From Achromobacter ruhlandii (GTDB taxonomy: Bacteria; Pseudomonadota; Gammaproteobacteria; Burkholderiales; Burkholderiaceae_B), in assembly GCF_902859695.1 (NCBI RefSeq), contig NZ_CADIJL010000025.1:32603-96602 (forward strand): a DNA stretch of 64,000 nucleotides. The letters run 5' to 3'. The position numbers and the translations under genes are program-made. Below, piece after piece: positions 36,216 through 44,762 of the stretch. Positions within the stretch are counted from its first letter, which is position 1. Every line of letters begins with the position of its first letter. The notes beneath the pieces were generated by a model. The model had not been told where the DNA came from and ran no database searches. It saw only the letters and a program-made list of their open reading frames with translations.

Positions 36216-36836
36216 ATGACCCGATCCGAACACTTCCGCCTGCTGGGCGGGCTGCTGCGTCGCGCCGAGACCTTCTCGCGCGTCGCGGTGTGGGCGGGCG
36301 GCGCGCTGACCATCGCCAGCGTGCTGCTCATTTCCTTTGACGTGCTGGCCCGCAAGTTCCTGGGCTTTACCACCGGCGGCGCCGACGAACTGTCCAGCTA
36401 CGCCTTCGCCATCAGCACCTCCTGGGCGCTGGCCTTCGCCACGCTGCAGCGCGCCAACGTGCGGGTGGACGTGCTCTACCAGAAGCTGCCGGTGCGCGTG
36501 TCGGCCGTGCTCGATTGGGTTTCCATGGTGGCGCTGGCCGTCTTCATGGTGTTCCTGACCCATTACGCCTATGAAGTGGTGCAGATGTCGTGGGCGCAGA
36601 AGTCCGCCGCCAACACGCCGCTGGCCACGCCGTTGTGGATTCCCCAAGGCCTGTGGCTGCTGGGCCTGGGCTGGATGTGCATTACCGTCGCCCTGATGCT
36701 GGCGCGCGCCTCGGCCGCCCTGGTGACCGGCGACATCGAACTGGTCAAGGAAATCTGCGGCGTGCGTTCCGCGCAGGAAGAAGCCGACGAGGAAGCCGCC
36801 GCCGGCGAGCGCATGGTCAAGGGAGCCGCCGCATGA
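36216..36836 (+). CDS. TRAP transporter small permease (DctQ type), system 1
   Basis: 206-residue inner-membrane protein with four hydrophobic helices (about residues 25-50, 60-85, 95-125, 145-170) and an acidic C-terminal tail (QEEADEEAAAGE). The DctQ-type FDVLARKFLGFTTGGADELSSYAFAISTSWALAFA segment is present. Its stop overlaps the large permease start (ATGA). Confidence 0.9.
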   Translation: MTRSEHFRLLGGLLRRAETFSRVAVWAGGALTIASVLLISFDVLARKFLGFTTGGADELSSYAFAISTSWALAFATLQRANVRVDVLYQKLPVRVSAVLDWVSMVALAVFMVFLTHYAYEVVQMSWAQKSAANTPLATPLWIPQGLWLLGLGWMCITVALMLARASAALVTGDIELVKEICGVRSAQEEADEEAAAGERMVKGAAA

Positions 36837-38116
36837 TCGCCACCGCCCTGACTCTGTTGCTGGTCCTGATCGGCCTGTCGATCCCCGTGGGCGCGGCCCT
36901 GGGGGTGCTGGGCCTGATCCTGGACCCGATGTTCTCGATGCTGCCGCTGTCGCGCGCGATCGGCGAGATCTCCTGGAGCACCAACAACGAATTCCTGCTG
37001 GTCGCCATTCCGCTGTTCATCATGCTGGGCGAGGTGCTGCTGCGGGCCGGCTTCGCCGAACGCATGTACGGCGCCATGAGCCTGTGGCTGTCGTGGCTGC
37101 CGGGCGGCCTGATGCACGCCAACATCGGCGCCTCGACGCTGTTCTCGGCCACGTCCGGCTCCAGCGTGGCCACCGCCGCCACCGTTGGCACGGTGGCGAT
37201 TCCGCAGATCCGCAAGTATGGCTACAACGAGCCGCTGTTCCTGGGCAGCCTGGCCGCGGGCGGCACGCTCGGCATCCTGATCCCGCCGTCGATCAACCTG
37301 GTGATCTATGGCGTGCTGACCAATTCGTCCGTGCCGAAGCTGTACCTGGCCGGCATCATCCCGGGCTTCGCCATGGCGGCGCTGTTCATGCTGACGGTGA
37401 TGATCGCCTGCGTGGTCAAGCCGTCCTGGGGCGGCAAGAAGATCCAGGCCACCTGGGGCCAGCGCTTGGCCAGCCTGGTGCATCTGGCGCCGCCGATGGG
37501 CATCTTCCTGCTGGTGGTGGGCTCGATCTACGCCGGCCTGGCCACGCCCACCGAGGCCGCCGCGCTGGGCGTGCTGGGCGCGCTGATCCTGGCCGCCTGG
37601 TTCCGCCGCCTGACCTGGACCATGCTGCGCGAGGCGATGGAAGGCACCATGCGCTCGACCGCCATGATCATGCTGATCGTGGTGGCTGCCAGCTTCCTGA
37701 ACTTCGTCATGTCCGCCACCGGCCTGACCGACGCGCTGACCCAGTCCATTACCGGGCTGGGCCTGTCGCCGGGCTGGATGCTGCTGATCGTGATCGTGTT
37801 CTACCTGGTGCTGGGCTGCTTCATGGAGACCTTGTCGATGATGATCACGACCATCCCGATCGTCGCGCCCATCATGATCGCGCTGGGCTACGACCCGATC
37901 TGGCTGGGCATCATCATCATCATCCTGGTCGAGGCCGCGCTGATTACGCCGCCGGTGGGGCTGAACCTGTTCGTGGTGCAGAGCCTGCGCAAGAGCGGTT
38001 CGATGAGCGCCGTGATCACCGGCAGCCTGCCGTTCGTGGCGGCCATGTTCGTGATGCTGGCGTTGCTGGCGTGGTGGCCCGACCTGGCCCTGTGGCTGCC
38101 GCGCGTGTTCGGCTAG
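36833..38116 (+). CDS. TRAP transporter large permease (DctM type), system 1
   Basis: 427-residue DctM-type sodium-coupled permease with about twelve hydrophobic helices. Family motifs include LVAIPLFIMLGEVLLRAG, SATSGSSVATAATVGTVAIP, GGTLGILIPPSI, ATPTEAAALGVLGAL and EAALITPPVGLNLFVVQ. The start ATG at 36833 overlaps the DctQ stop. Works with the small permease and the periplasmic binding protein encoded just upstream. Confidence 0.95.
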   Translation: MIATALTLLLVLIGLSIPVGAALGVLGLILDPMFSMLPLSRAIGEISWSTNNEFLLVAIPLFIMLGEVLLRAGFAERMYGAMSLWLSWLPGGLMHANIGASTLFSATSGSSVATAATVGTVAIPQIRKYGYNEPLFLGSLAAGGTLGILIPPSINLVIYGVLTNSSVPKLYLAGIIPGFAMAALFMLTVMIACVVKPSWGGKKIQATWGQRLASLVHLAPPMGIFLLVVGSIYAGLATPTEAAALGVLGALILAAWFRRLTWTMLREAMEGTMRSTAMIMLIVVAASFLNFVMSATGLTDALTQSITGLGLSPGWMLLIVIVFYLVLGCFMETLSMMITTIPIVAPIMIALGYDPIWLGIIIIILVEAALITPPVGLNLFVVQSLRKSGSMSAVITGSLPFVAAMFVMLALLAWWPDLALWLPRVFG

Positions 38117-38131
38117 CCCCGGTATCCCTTC

Positions 38132-38155
38132 GGGCACGGCCGCGCGGCCGTGCCC
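38132..38155 (+). other. Intercistronic hairpin before DUF2848
   Basis: GGGCACGGCC-gcgc-GGCCGTGCCC, a perfect 10-bp stem in the 71-bp gap between the large permease and the DUF2848 gene. No good T-run follows, so partial termination at most. A second one, GCGCCCC-ggc-GGGGCGC at 38901-38917, lies between DUF2848 and the amidase gene. Confidence 0.6.
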
Positions 38156-38187
38156 ATTCTTCCCCGTTTACCTCCGCAGGACTTTTC

Positions 38188-38871
38188 ATGAAAGCCGTAT
38201 TTCAGATCGAAGCCGATTCCCCCCGCCAGGTCGAGGTGGATTTCAATACCCTCATCGTGGCCGGCTGGGCCGGGCGCGACATCGCCGCCATCGAGCACCA
38301 CATCGAGGAACTGGCCGCCATCGGCGTGCCGCGTCCCACCAGCGTGCCGCTGTACTACCGCATCGCCGACAACCAGTTGACCCAGGCCGAACGGGTGCAG
38401 GCGGTGGGCGGCGATTCGTCCGGCGAGGTCGAGACCTTCGTGTTCGCGGCCGACGGCGAGATGTACGTCAGCATCGCGTCCGACCACACCGACCGCAAGC
38501 TGGAGACGGTCAGCGTGGCCATGTCCAAGCAGGTATGCGTCAAGCCGGTGGCGACCTCGGCCTGGCGCCTGGCCGACGTGGCCGAATACTGGGACGAGCT
38601 GGTGATCCGCTCGTACATCGTCGAGAACGGCGCCGAGGTGCTGTACCAGGAAGGCCCGCTGGCCTCGCTGCGCACGCCGCAGGACCTGATCGCCGGCTAC
38701 ACCGGCGGCGCCGCCACGCTGCCCGAAGGCGCCGGCATGACCTGCGGCACCGTCGGCGCCATCGGCGGCATCCGCCCGTCGGCCGAATTCTCCATGGAAC
38801 TGTTCGATCCGCGCCGCCAACGCAGCCTGCGCCACCGGTATCATGTCGAGATCCTGCCGGTGGTGGCCTGA
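38188..38871 (+). CDS. DUF2848 family protein
   Basis: 227-residue cytosolic protein that I recognise as DUF2848. It has no signal peptide and no membrane segments. Conserved-looking stretches are GWAGRDIAAIEHHIEEL, VPLYYRIADNQLTQ, ETFVFAADGEMYVSIASDHTDRKLE and AWRLADVAEYWDELVIRSYI. The acidic and His residues in SDHTDRKLE suggest a metal- or substrate-binding site resembling fumarylacetoacetate-hydrolase folds; that is a guess. It sits between a TRAP importer and an amidase, so a role in degrading the imported compound is likely. An AGGA-like site precedes the ATG. Confidence 0.8.
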   Translation: MKAVFQIEADSPRQVEVDFNTLIVAGWAGRDIAAIEHHIEELAAIGVPRPTSVPLYYRIADNQLTQAERVQAVGGDSSGEVETFVFAADGEMYVSIASDHTDRKLETVSVAMSKQVCVKPVATSAWRLADVAEYWDELVIRSYIVENGAEVLYQEGPLASLRTPQDLIAGYTGGAATLPEGAGMTCGTVGAIGGIRPSAEFSMELFDPRRQRSLRHRYHVEILPVVA

Positions 38872-38963
38872 CGCCCGGCAGGCACCCTGACTGCCATGAC
38901 GCGCCCCGGCGGGGCGCGCCGGTCCAACACTTTTCATGCCGCCCCGCGGCCCCCTGGAACCGT

Positions 38964-40310
38964 ATGCTTTCGACCTTGAATGACCTGACCGCCGCCCTGA
39001 ACGACGGCCGCACCACTTCCGTTGAACTGACCGAGGCCGCCCTGGCGCGCGCCAACGATCCAGCCGGCGAGGGCGCCCGCGCCTTCACCCGCCTGTACGC
39101 CGAGTCGGCGCTGGCCCAGGCCCGCGCCTCGGACACGCTGCGCGCGGCCGGCATCGTGCGCTCGGCCATCGAGGGTCTGCCGATCAGCATCAAGGATCTG
39201 TTCGACATCGAAGGCGAGACCACCATGGCCGGCTCGGTGGCGCGCGAGGGTGAACCGGCAGCCGACGCCAACGCCGAAGTGGTGCAGCGCCTGATCGCCG
39301 CCGGCGCGGTCATCATCGGCCGCACCAACATGACCGAATTCGCCTATTCGGGCCTGGGCATCAACCCCCATTACGGCACGCCGCTGAACCCCTGGGACCG
39401 CGCCACGGGCCGCATTCCCGGCGGCTCCTCGTCGGGCGCGGCGGTGTCGGTGGCCGACGGCATGGCGGTGGCCGCCATCGGTTCGGACACCGGCGGCTCG
39501 GTGCGCATTCCCGCCGCCCTGTGCGGCCTGACCGGCTTCAAGCCCAGCGCCTGGCGCGTGTCGATGGAAGGCGTGCTGCCGCTGTCGGCCAACCTGGACT
39601 CCATCGGCCCCATTGCCGCCAGCGTGCGCTGCTGCGCCGAACTGGACGCCATCCTGTCGGGCGACGGCGGCCCGGTGCCCGAGGCGCTGCCGCTGCGCGG
39701 CCTGCGCCTGGCGGTGCCCAGGACGCTGGCGCTGGACGGCATGGACAAGCACGTGTCCGATACCTTCGCCCGCGCCGTGGCGCGCCTGAAGGAAGCCGGC
39801 GCCCTGGTCGACGAGATCGCCATCCCGGAATTCGCCGAGCTGGCCAACATCAATGCCAAGGGCGGCTTCACGGCCGCCGAGGCCTGGGCCTGGCACCGCG
39901 ACCTGATCGCGCGCGCCGGCAAGCGCTACGACCCGCGCGTGGTGTCGCGCATCCTGCGCGGCAAGGACATGAGCGCCGCCGACTACCTGGACCTGCTGGA
40001 CGCGCGCGAAGCCTGGGTGGCGGCGGTCGACCGCCGCATTGCCGGCTACGATGCGCTGATCATGCCGACCACGCCCATCGTGGCGCCGGCGGTGGCCGAC
40101 CTGCAAGCCTCGGACGAAGCCTATTACGCCGCCAATGGCCTGATCCTGCGCAATCCCACCCTGATCAATTTCCTGGACGGCTGCGCGCTGTCGCTGCCGT
40201 GCCACGCCGACGGCAGCGCGCCGGTCGGGCTGATGATCGCCGCCAGCAACGGCGCCGATCGCCGAGTGCTGGCGATCGGCCTGGCGGTCGAGGAATTGCT
40301 CGCCGGCTGA
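38964..40310 (+). CDS. Amidase-signature hydrolase
   Basis: 448-residue amidase-signature enzyme. The Ser-cisSer-Lys triad is visible: Lys in ISIKDLFDIEG, the Gly/Ser-rich RIPGGSSSGAAVSVADG, and the nucleophile region GSDTGGSVRIPAALCGLTGFKPS. It hydrolyses amide bonds, releasing ammonia or an amine; the family also includes GatA, but there is no gatB/gatC here and the TRAP/DUF2848 context favours catabolism. Last gene of the five-gene cassette. Confidence 0.92.
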   Translation: MLSTLNDLTAALNDGRTTSVELTEAALARANDPAGEGARAFTRLYAESALAQARASDTLRAAGIVRSAIEGLPISIKDLFDIEGETTMAGSVAREGEPAADANAEVVQRLIAAGAVIIGRTNMTEFAYSGLGINPHYGTPLNPWDRATGRIPGGSSSGAAVSVADGMAVAAIGSDTGGSVRIPAALCGLTGFKPSAWRVSMEGVLPLSANLDSIGPIAASVRCCAELDAILSGDGGPVPEALPLRGLRLAVPRTLALDGMDKHVSDTFARAVARLKEAGALVDEIAIPEFAELANINAKGGFTAAEAWAWHRDLIARAGKRYDPRVVSRILRGKDMSAADYLDLLDAREAWVAAVDRRIAGYDALIMPTTPIVAPAVADLQASDEAYYAANGLILRNPTLINFLDGCALSLPCHADGSAPVGLMIAASNGADRRVLAIGLAVEELLAG

Positions 40311-40493
40311 AGGCGCGCCGGGCCGCGCTCGGGCGGGCCGGCGGTTCGCCGCCAGCGTCGCGGCGCCGGCCGGCGGGTCCGGCAGCGCGCCGCGCGAGCG
40401 GGCAGGGCGGTGTTTTCCGCCATATCCGCTTTGTCCCCGCGACGCTAAGATGGCGGCTGGACATGCCGCGCAACGGGGCAGGATACGGGCGCC

Positions 40494-41405
40494 ATGATAG
40501 ATCTGCGCAATATCGAGACGTTCTTCTGGGTGGCCACGCTGGGCGGTTTTCGCGCCGCGGCCGAGAAGCTCAACGCCACCCAGCCGGCGATTTCCCAGCG
40601 CATCGCGTCGCTGGAGTCCGACCTGGGCATCCGCCTGTTCGACCGCGATGTGCGCGGCATCAAGTTGACCGGCAAGGGCCGCGAGCTGCTGTCGCACGCC
40701 GAGCGCATGCTGCAGCTGCGGCGCGACATGCAGGAGGCGGCGCGCGCCAAGAGCGTGATGAGCGGCACGCTGCGGCTCGGCGTGTCCGAGACCATCGTCC
40801 ACACCTGGCTGCCGACGCTCATGGAGTATCTGCACGACGCCTATCCGGCGCTGATGGTCGAGATCCAGGTCGACACCACCACCATGCTCAAGACCCAGCT
40901 GGCCTCGCGCCAGATCGACCTGGCGTTCCTGCTGGGGCCGATGGAAGAGCCGCGCATCGAAAACCTGTACCTGTGCAATTACCCGCTCAGCTGGGTCGCC
41001 AGCCCCAAGCTCAAGGTGGGACGCCAGCCGATCAGCCTGAAGCGGCTGGGGCAGTGGCCGGTGATCACCTATTCGTCCACGACCGATCCGCACCGCGCGG
41101 TGCGGCAGGTGCTGCAGCAGGCCGGCGTCGATGCGCCGCGCATGTACGGCAGTTCCGCCTTGAGCGTGATCGTGCGGATGGCGCTGGACGGCATCGGCAC
41201 GGCGGTGATTGCGCCCGTCATCCTGCATAAGGAACTGGCGCAAGGCGAATTGCGGCTGCTCGACGTGAAGGCGCCGCCGCTGCCGCCGCTGCACTACACC
41301 GCCTGCTGGATGCAGGGGCCCGACAGCCAGGTGCCGCGCACCGTGGCCGAGGCCGCGCAGCAGATCGCGCGCGAAGAGGCGCTGCGCCATCCGGCAAAAC
41401 CCTGA
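40494..41405 (+). CDS. LysR-family regulator, paralogue 2
   Basis: 303-residue LysR-type regulator. The helix-turn-helix half ([41 protein letters not shown]) differs from that of the 33738 regulator at only a handful of positions; effector domains are also similar, e.g. [22 protein letters not shown] against ETIVQTWLPTLIELVHAAYPAL. It follows the amidase gene by 183 bp and ends 22 bp before the conserved LysR box at 41428, then the DUF1445 gene. The two paralogues probably recognise the same DNA motif but may respond to different effectors. Confidence 0.92.
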   Translation: MIDLRNIETFFWVATLGGFRAAAEKLNATQPAISQRIASLESDLGIRLFDRDVRGIKLTGKGRELLSHAERMLQLRRDMQEAARAKSVMSGTLRLGVSETIVHTWLPTLMEYLHDAYPALMVEIQVDTTTMLKTQLASRQIDLAFLLGPMEEPRIENLYLCNYPLSWVASPKLKVGRQPISLKRLGQWPVITYSSTTDPHRAVRQVLQQAGVDAPRMYGSSALSVIVRMALDGIGTAVIAPVILHKELAQGELRLLDVKAPPLPPLHYTACWMQGPDSQVPRTVAEAAQQIAREEALRHPAKP

Positions 41406-41427
41406 TAAGGAATTCTGATCGGGGTCT

Positions 41428-41471
41428 ATCGCAACATGTGATTAGACGTTGCGGCCGACTTCCTGTGCAAT
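41428..41471 (+). promoter_or_regulatory. LysR-type box and promoter of the DUF1445 gene, twin of 34896-34939
   Basis: ATCGCAACATGTGAT (41428-41442) overlapping TTAGAC (41442-41447), 18 bp, TGCAAT (41466-41471). Same order and spacing as the site upstream of the TRAP cassette. The box overlaps the -35, a place where LysR proteins contact RNA polymerase or repress. Confidence 0.65.
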
Positions 41472-41506
41472 GTCCCCATTCCAACATTGAAGCAAGGGGA
41501 ATTGAC

Positions 41507-42313
41507 ATGGCACTGGATACGGCGGCCCGCAGCAGCGTGGAACTGGCACGCCGCGCGCGGCTCGATGCCCGCAGCGGCAAGCTGACCGGCCCCACGGCGA
41601 ACCTGGCTCCGGGCCATGTGCAGGCCAACCTGGCGATCCTGCCGCGCGCATTGGCGGCCGATTTCCTGCACTTCTGCCAGCGCAATCCCAAGCCGTGTCC
41701 GCTGCTGGCGATGTCGGAGCCGGGCGACCCGGCGCTGCCCGAATTGGGCCATGACATCGACATCCGCACGGACATCCCGCGCTATCGCGTCTGGCAGAAC
41801 GGCGAACTCGTGGCCGAGCCCACCGACGTGCGCGACCTGTGGCGCGACGACCTGGTGTCGTTCCTCATCGGCTGCTCGTTTTCGTTCGAGGAAGCGATGC
41901 TGGACAACGGGCTGCCCGTCCGCCACATCGAGCAGGGCTGCAACGTGCCGATGTACCGCACCAACATCCCGACCCATGCCGCCGGCGTGTTCGGCGGTCC
42001 GCTGGTGGTGTCGATGCGGCCGCTGAAGGCCGCCGATGCCATCCGCGCCATCCAGGTGACTTCGCGTTTTCCCTCGGTGCATGGCGCGCCGGTGCACATC
42101 GGCGACCCGGCGTTGATCGGGATTGCCGACATCCACCAGCCGGATTATGGTGATCCGGTGGAAATCCGCCCTGGCGAAATGCCCGTGTTCTGGGCCTGCG
42201 GCGTGACGCCGCAATCGGTGGTGGCCGCGGTGCGCCCCGATTTCTGCATCACGCACGCGCCCGGACACATGCTGGTCACGGACCTCGTCAACAGCCGGAT
42301 GGCCATCCTGTAA
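41507..42313 (+). CDS. DUF1445 putative hydro-lyase (YcsI-like)
   Basis: 268-residue cytosolic protein of the DUF1445/putative hydro-lyase family. Motifs seen: [34 protein letters not shown] at the N-terminus, [46 protein letters not shown], and the C-terminal [32 protein letters not shown]. The catalytic activity is unproven; the family is linked to D-glutamate/5-oxoproline chemistry by gene neighbourhood in other bacteria (from memory). The ATG at 41507 has AAGGGG upstream. The promoter carries the shared LysR motif. Confidence 0.85.
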   Translation: MALDTAARSSVELARRARLDARSGKLTGPTANLAPGHVQANLAILPRALAADFLHFCQRNPKPCPLLAMSEPGDPALPELGHDIDIRTDIPRYRVWQNGELVAEPTDVRDLWRDDLVSFLIGCSFSFEEAMLDNGLPVRHIEQGCNVPMYRTNIPTHAAGVFGGPLVVSMRPLKAADAIRAIQVTSRFPSVHGAPVHIGDPALIGIADIHQPDYGDPVEIRPGEMPVFWACGVTPQSVVAAVRPDFCITHAPGHMLVTDLVNSRMAIL

Positions 42314-42613
42314 TCCTCGCGTTGCAATCTCAGTCAACCGTCAGCGGAAAAACGCTAGAAATCCCAGTCTCGATGCCGTAGCCGTACCCGTTTTACAAAG
42401 CGCCCGCGACGCGGGCGCGTCAGCAGCTTTGGTTTTGCCTCCAGAACGATCCATGAAAGGACAAGGGGAAAAGGCGACAAAAGTTCAAGGTCCACCGCCC
42501 GCCGGCCGATTGGCGGGTGGCGGATCGCCGCAGGCCCGGATCCACCGGGCCCGGGGCCGTGCGCCCCGCGTTTTGCATTGCTTTCACAGTGGGATTTTTC
42601 CAGGAGTCTGGTA
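42314..42613 (+). other. Leader of the branched-chain ABC operon with tandem hairpins
   Basis: 300 bp without a supported gene. Perfect or near-perfect stems in series: GCGCCCGC-gac-GCGGGCGC (42400-42418), an imperfect CCCGCC/GGCGGG stem (about 42492-42520), GGCCCGG-atcca-CCGGGCC (42533-42551) and CGGGGC-5-GCCCCG followed by CGTTTTG (42552-42573). The first may end the DUF1445 transcript; the last looks like a weak terminator 40 bp before the binding-protein gene, so attenuation is possible. Confidence 0.55.
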
Positions 42614-43864
42614 ATGAAGATGAAGCTCATTGCGGGTGTCGCCGCGAGTCTGGCATTGTTGACCGCCGCGCCGGCACAGGCGCAGGTCAAGACCGTGAAG
42701 ATCGGCGCGATCTATCCCTTGTCCGGCGCGCTGGCGTCCACCGGCGCCGAGATCAAGGCCGCGGTGGAACTGGCGGTGGACATCATCAATAATCCGCATC
42801 CTGAACTCGAAGGGATCCCGCTGGCCGCGGGCGCCGGCCTGCCGGCGCTGGGCGGGGCCAAGATCGAGGTGGTGTTCGGCGATTCGCAGGGCAAGCCCGA
42901 AGTGGGCCTGGCCGACGCGCAGCGCCTGATCGACCAGGAGAAAGTGGTGGCCCTGACCGGCGCCTACCAGTCGGCCGTCACCAAGACCGCCAGCCGCATC
43001 GCCGAGCAGCGCGGCATTCCCTACCTGAACGGCGAATCCAGCAGCCCGGACCTGACCGAGCGCGGCTACAAGTGGTTCTTCCGCACCTCGCCCAACGACG
43101 ACACCTTCGTCGAGAACATGATGCAGTTCCTGGACGGCGTGAAGGGCACGCCAACCGCCAAGATCGCGGTGGTCTACGAGAACACCGACTTCGGCGTCAA
43201 CACCTACAAGGCGGTCGAGAAGTTCGCCAAGCAGTACAAGCGCGAGGTGGTGGCCAATATCGCCTACAGCGCCGGCTCGGCCTCGGTCACCGCCGAAGTG
43301 CAGAAACTGGCCGCGGCCAAGCCCGACGTGGCGATCTTCGCCAGCTATACCTCGGACGCCATGCTGTTCGTGCGCACCATGCGCGAAAGCAAGTACGCGC
43401 CGCCGGTGCTGCTGGCCAACGACGCCGGCTTCATCGACTCGCGCTTCGTGCAGGAAGTGGGTCCGCAGGTGCAGGGCGTGCTGACGCGCGACGTCTGGGG
43501 CAACGACGTCGCCGCCGCCAAGGCCGGCCTGAAGAAGATCAACGACATGTACAAGGCCAAGACCGGCAAGGACCTGAACGGCAACAACGCCCGGTCGATG
43601 CAGGGCGTCCTGGTGCTGGCCGACGCCATCAACCGCGCCGGCTCCACCGATCCGGAAGCGATCCGCAAGGCGCTGGCGGCCACCGATCTGGGCGAGGCGC
43701 AAGTGGCCATGCCCTGGGCCGGCGTGAAGTTCGATGACAAGGGCCAGAACACCAAGGGTTCCGGCCTGATCCTGGAACTGAAGGGCTCGTCCTACCAGAC
43801 GGTATGGCCGGAAAAGTACCGCACCGACAAGTCGCTGCCCACGCTGCCGTTCTCCTGGAAGTAA
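42614..43864 (+). CDS. Branched-chain amino acid-type ABC solute-binding protein
   Basis: 416-residue periplasmic protein of the LivK/Peripla_BP_6 family. It has a signal peptide (ending APAQAQ at about residue 24), then VKIGAIYPLSGALASTGAEIKAAVELAVDIIN, VALTGAYQSAVTKTAS and GVLTRDVWGND typical of the fold. CAGGAG precedes the ATG. First gene of a complete five-gene importer operon. Ligand could be leucine-type amino acids, but this family also takes amides, urea and aromatic acids. Confidence 0.92.
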   Translation: MKMKLIAGVAASLALLTAAPAQAQVKTVKIGAIYPLSGALASTGAEIKAAVELAVDIINNPHPELEGIPLAAGAGLPALGGAKIEVVFGDSQGKPEVGLADAQRLIDQEKVVALTGAYQSAVTKTASRIAEQRGIPYLNGESSSPDLTERGYKWFFRTSPNDDTFVENMMQFLDGVKGTPTAKIAVVYENTDFGVNTYKAVEKFAKQYKREVVANIAYSAGSASVTAEVQKLAAAKPDVAIFASYTSDAMLFVRTMRESKYAPPVLLANDAGFIDSRFVQEVGPQVQGVLTRDVWGNDVAAAKAGLKKINDMYKAKTGKDLNGNNARSMQGVLVLADAINRAGSTDPEAIRKALAATDLGEAQVAMPWAGVKFDDKGQNTKGSGLILELKGSSYQTVWPEKYRTDKSLPTLPFSWK

Positions 43865-43873
43865 TCATCAGCC

Positions 43874-43898
43874 GTGGCGGGCCGCGGGGGCCCGCCAC
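43874..43898 (+). other. Intercistronic hairpin after the livK-like gene
   Basis: GTGGCGGGCC-gcggg-GGCCCGCCAC, a perfect 10-bp stem, 9 bp after the stop and directly before the livH ribosome site. No T-run. Confidence 0.75.
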
Positions 43899-43909
43899 AG
43901 GAGCACTCC

Positions 43910-44761
43910 ATGTTCGAAGCTCTCTCGGCAGGCCTGTTCAATGGCCTGATCTATGCCGCGGTGGCGGTGGGGCTGGCGCTGATATGGGGCATTACCGACG
44001 TCATCAATTTCGCCCATGGCGAATTCCTGATGCTCGGCATGTATGCCGCCTATTGGCTCTATACCCTGGGTCACATCGACCCCACGTTGTCGGCCCCTCT
44101 GGTCGCCATCGTGCTGGCCTTCGTCGGTTTCCTCACTTATGCGCTGATCATCAAGCGCCTGCAAAAAGGCCCCGCCATGGCGGTGATCCTGGCCACTTTC
44201 GGCCTGGGCCTGGTGCTGCGCCAGCTGGCGTTCATCGCGTTCAGCCCGGACTATCGCAGCCTGCCCGACACCCTGGTGTCCGGCAGCGTCACGGTGGCCG
44301 GCATTTCGCTGGGCCGTCCGCAGGTGGTGACCGGCCTGATCGCGCTGGTGGTGGTGGCCGCGCTGTTCGTGCTGGTGTACCGCACGCGCTGGGGCCATGC
44401 CTTGCAGGCGGTGGCCGAAGACCGCCAGGTGGCGGCGCTGGTGGGCATTTCGCCCGACCGCGTCAACGCCCAGGTGTGGATGCTGGGCAGCGCCGCGGTC
44501 GGCCTGGCCGGCGCGCTGCTGACCACGTTCTTCTATGTGTTCCCCTCGGTGGGCACGGTGTTCGGCCTGCTGGCCTTCGTGGCGGTCTGCATGGGCGGCT
44601 TCGGCTCGCTGCCCGGGGCCTTCATCGCCGGCATCCTGATCGGCGTCATCGAGGCCATGACGGGCTATTTCGTGGCGCCGGCGCTGAAGACGGTCAGCGT
44701 CTTCATCCTTTTCATCCTGGTTCTCTGGTATCGGCCGCGCGGCCTGTTCGGGCGGTGGTGA
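43910..44761 (+). CDS. livH: Branched-chain amino acid ABC permease LivH
   Basis: 283-residue inner-membrane permease with about eight helices. Typical LivH motifs are LFNGLIYAAVAVGLALIWGITDVINFAHGEFLMLG, RTRWGHALQAVAEDRQVAALVGI (the loop that contacts the ATPase) and GGFGSLPGAFIAGILIGVIEAM. CAGGAG site 8 bp upstream. Pairs with LivM. Confidence 0.94.
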   Translation: MFEALSAGLFNGLIYAAVAVGLALIWGITDVINFAHGEFLMLGMYAAYWLYTLGHIDPTLSAPLVAIVLAFVGFLTYALIIKRLQKGPAMAVILATFGLGLVLRQLAFIAFSPDYRSLPDTLVSGSVTVAGISLGRPQVVTGLIALVVVAALFVLVYRTRWGHALQAVAEDRQVAALVGISPDRVNAQVWMLGSAAVGLAGALLTTFFYVFPSVGTVFGLLAFVAVCMGGFGSLPGAFIAGILIGVIEAMTGYFVAPALKTVSVFILFILVLWYRPRGLFGRW

Positions 44762-44762
44762 C

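Noticed and set aside
36569..38137. 522-codon open frame antisense to the TRAP large permease
   Set aside because: Shadow frame with Gln/His/Asp-rich composition; the opposite strand encodes an unmistakable DctM protein.
42429..42614. 61-codon ORF in the leader of the branched-chain ABC operon
   Set aside because: No ribosome site, no run of leucine, isoleucine or valine codons that a leader peptide would need, and it crosses strong hairpins.
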